The position numbers and the translations under genes are program-made. Below are positions 63,457 through 64,000 of a stretch of 64,000 nt of DNA, piece by piece. Within the stretch, counting starts at the first letter, position 1. Every line of letters starts with the position of its first letter. The notes below the pieces were generated by a model. The model had not been told where the DNA came from and made no database searches. It saw nothing but the letters and a program-made list of their open reading frames with translations. The DNA comes from Streptomyces sp. SirexAA-E (GTDB taxonomy: Bacteria; Actinomycetota; Actinomycetes; Streptomycetales; Streptomycetaceae), in contig NC_015953.1 of NCBI RefSeq assembly GCF_000177195.2, forward strand, positions 3,162,001 to 3,226,000, in the 5' to 3' direction.

Positions 63457-63479
63457 GTTCCTCGGGACGGGGACGGGCG

Positions 63480-64000
63480 TCAGATCCGCTGCCAGAGCGC
63501 GGGCACGTCCGGCGGCGTCCAGCCGGCCTGTGCCTGGTGGCCCTGGAGGCACCGGTAGCTCGCCCCGCCGTACGTCACCACCGCGCCCGCGGCGTACGTC
63601 GTGCCCACCGCCCAGGTACCGCCCGGCTCCCCGGTCGGCGGGCCGGTGGGCGGGTCGGTCGGCGTACCGCTGGTGACCAGGGTCAGTCCGTACGCGGACA
63701 GCGCCGGGTTGATGGGCTGGTAGTACGTCGTGCCGCCCTGGGAACAGTTGCCGGAACCGCCGGAGGTGACGCCCTGGGCCTGGCTGCCGGAGATGAAGGA
63801 GCCGCCGGAGTCGCCCGGTTCGGCGCACACGCCGGTGCGGGTGACGCCTGAGACCGTGCCCTCCTGGTAGGTGACGCTGGTGTCGTGCTGCTGGATCGTG
63901 CCGCAGTGCCAGCCGGTGGTGGAGCCGGAGCGGCAGACGGAGGAGCCCACCACGGCCTGGGTGGAGCCGGCGACCGTCACATCGCCGTTGCCGTAGCCGT
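63480..64000 (-). CDS. S1-family serine protease with C-terminal CBM5/12-type module, 5' end outside window
   Basis: The frame is open to the right edge, so the N-terminus is missing. About 173 C-terminal residues are seen. The catalytic serine lies in AEPGDSGGSFISG, as in streptogrisins, with paired Cys residues (GVCAEPGDSGG, GNCSQGG) and the preceding YGNGDVTVAGS and GWHCGTI strands. A linker of PTDPPTGPPTGEPGG leads to a 44-residue module that is 32/44 identical to that of the adjacent dioxygenase. His and Asp of the triad would be upstream. Secreted protein expected. Confidence 0.9.
   Translation of the reverse strand, partial: GYGNGDVTVAGSTQAVVGSSVCRSGSTTGWHCGTIQQHDTSVTYQEGTVSGVTRTGVCAEPGDSGGSFISGSQAQGVTSGGSGNCSQGGTTYYQPINPALSAYGLTLVTSGTPTDPPTGPPTGEPGGTWAVGTTYAAGAVVTYGGASYRCLQGHQAQAGWTPPDVPALWQRI

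Overview
The window reads as core chromosome of a Streptomyces. GC content is very high, GTG and TTG starts are common, stop/start overlaps of the ATGA type are frequent, and TTA codons are almost absent. The gene families and their order (sigE-cseABC, clpC, lsr2, coaX-nadC-nadB-panC, folP-folB-folK-folE, ftsH-hpt-tilS, dacB, ppa) match, from memory, the SCO3356 to roughly SCO3424 segment of S. coelicolor. The secreted intradiol dioxygenase with a C-terminal carbohydrate-binding module near the right edge recalls cellulolytic strains of the S. flavogriseus/SirexAA-E type. The species itself cannot be fixed from this sequence. No tRNA, rRNA, CRISPR array, prophage or intact insertion sequence was seen.

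Layout. 0-3 kb: end of sigE and the cseA-cseB-cseC cell-envelope stress module. 3-6 kb: a drug-efflux gene divergent from its TetR repressor across a duplicated operator, then a secreted M23 peptidase and about 0.9 kb of gene-free, repeat-rich DNA. 6.8-12 kb: clpC, a primase/polymerase-like hypothetical, lsr2, an N-acetyltransferase and a BlaI regulator. 12-18.5 kb: a tightly overlapped cofactor operon (DUF2520/PanG-like, panC, nadB, nadC, coaX) for CoA and NAD. 18.6-25.4 kb: a threonine aldolase, an ArsR-type regulator, a two-component system, and a MidA-type methyltransferase next to a stand-alone NuoD paralogue. 25.5-33.4 kb: a coiled-coil membrane protein, a betaine/osmoprotectant ABC transporter, an esterase, and an MprF-like protein behind a SigE-type promoter. 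33.6-44.5 kb: folate genes, ftsH, hpt, tilS, a zincin and a PBP4-type carboxypeptidase. 44.5-53.2 kb: ppa, a ThrE-type exporter, a DedA protein with a long PYG-repeat tail, wrbA, gadB, and a PadR-controlled DrrAB-like ABC exporter. 53.3-56.9 kb: an aldehyde dehydrogenase homologue lacking its catalytic cysteine, then an XRE/ATPase/DUF397 developmental-type trio. 57-64 kb: a FUSC protein, a DUF2786 protein, a stand-alone family A DNA polymerase, and two adjacent secreted proteins (dioxygenase and S1 protease) with closely related C-terminal binding modules.

How the parts connect. The sensor system at the left edge probably drives at least one gene in the window: mprF has a good SigE promoter. 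The cofactor operon joins pantothenate and NAD synthesis. The folate genes are interrupted by an NTF2-like gene. The most interesting unexplained material is (i) the MidA-NuoD pair, where the NuoD paralogue keeps the arginine that NDUFAF7 methylates in mitochondria but has Trp where complex I has its quinone-binding Tyr; (ii) the XRE/ATPase/DUF397 trio, in which two promoters share a 19-nt element plus a tandem 9-mer and the ATPase gene has the only TTA codon I found; and (iii) the Cys-to-Gly aldehyde dehydrogenase homologue beside that trio.
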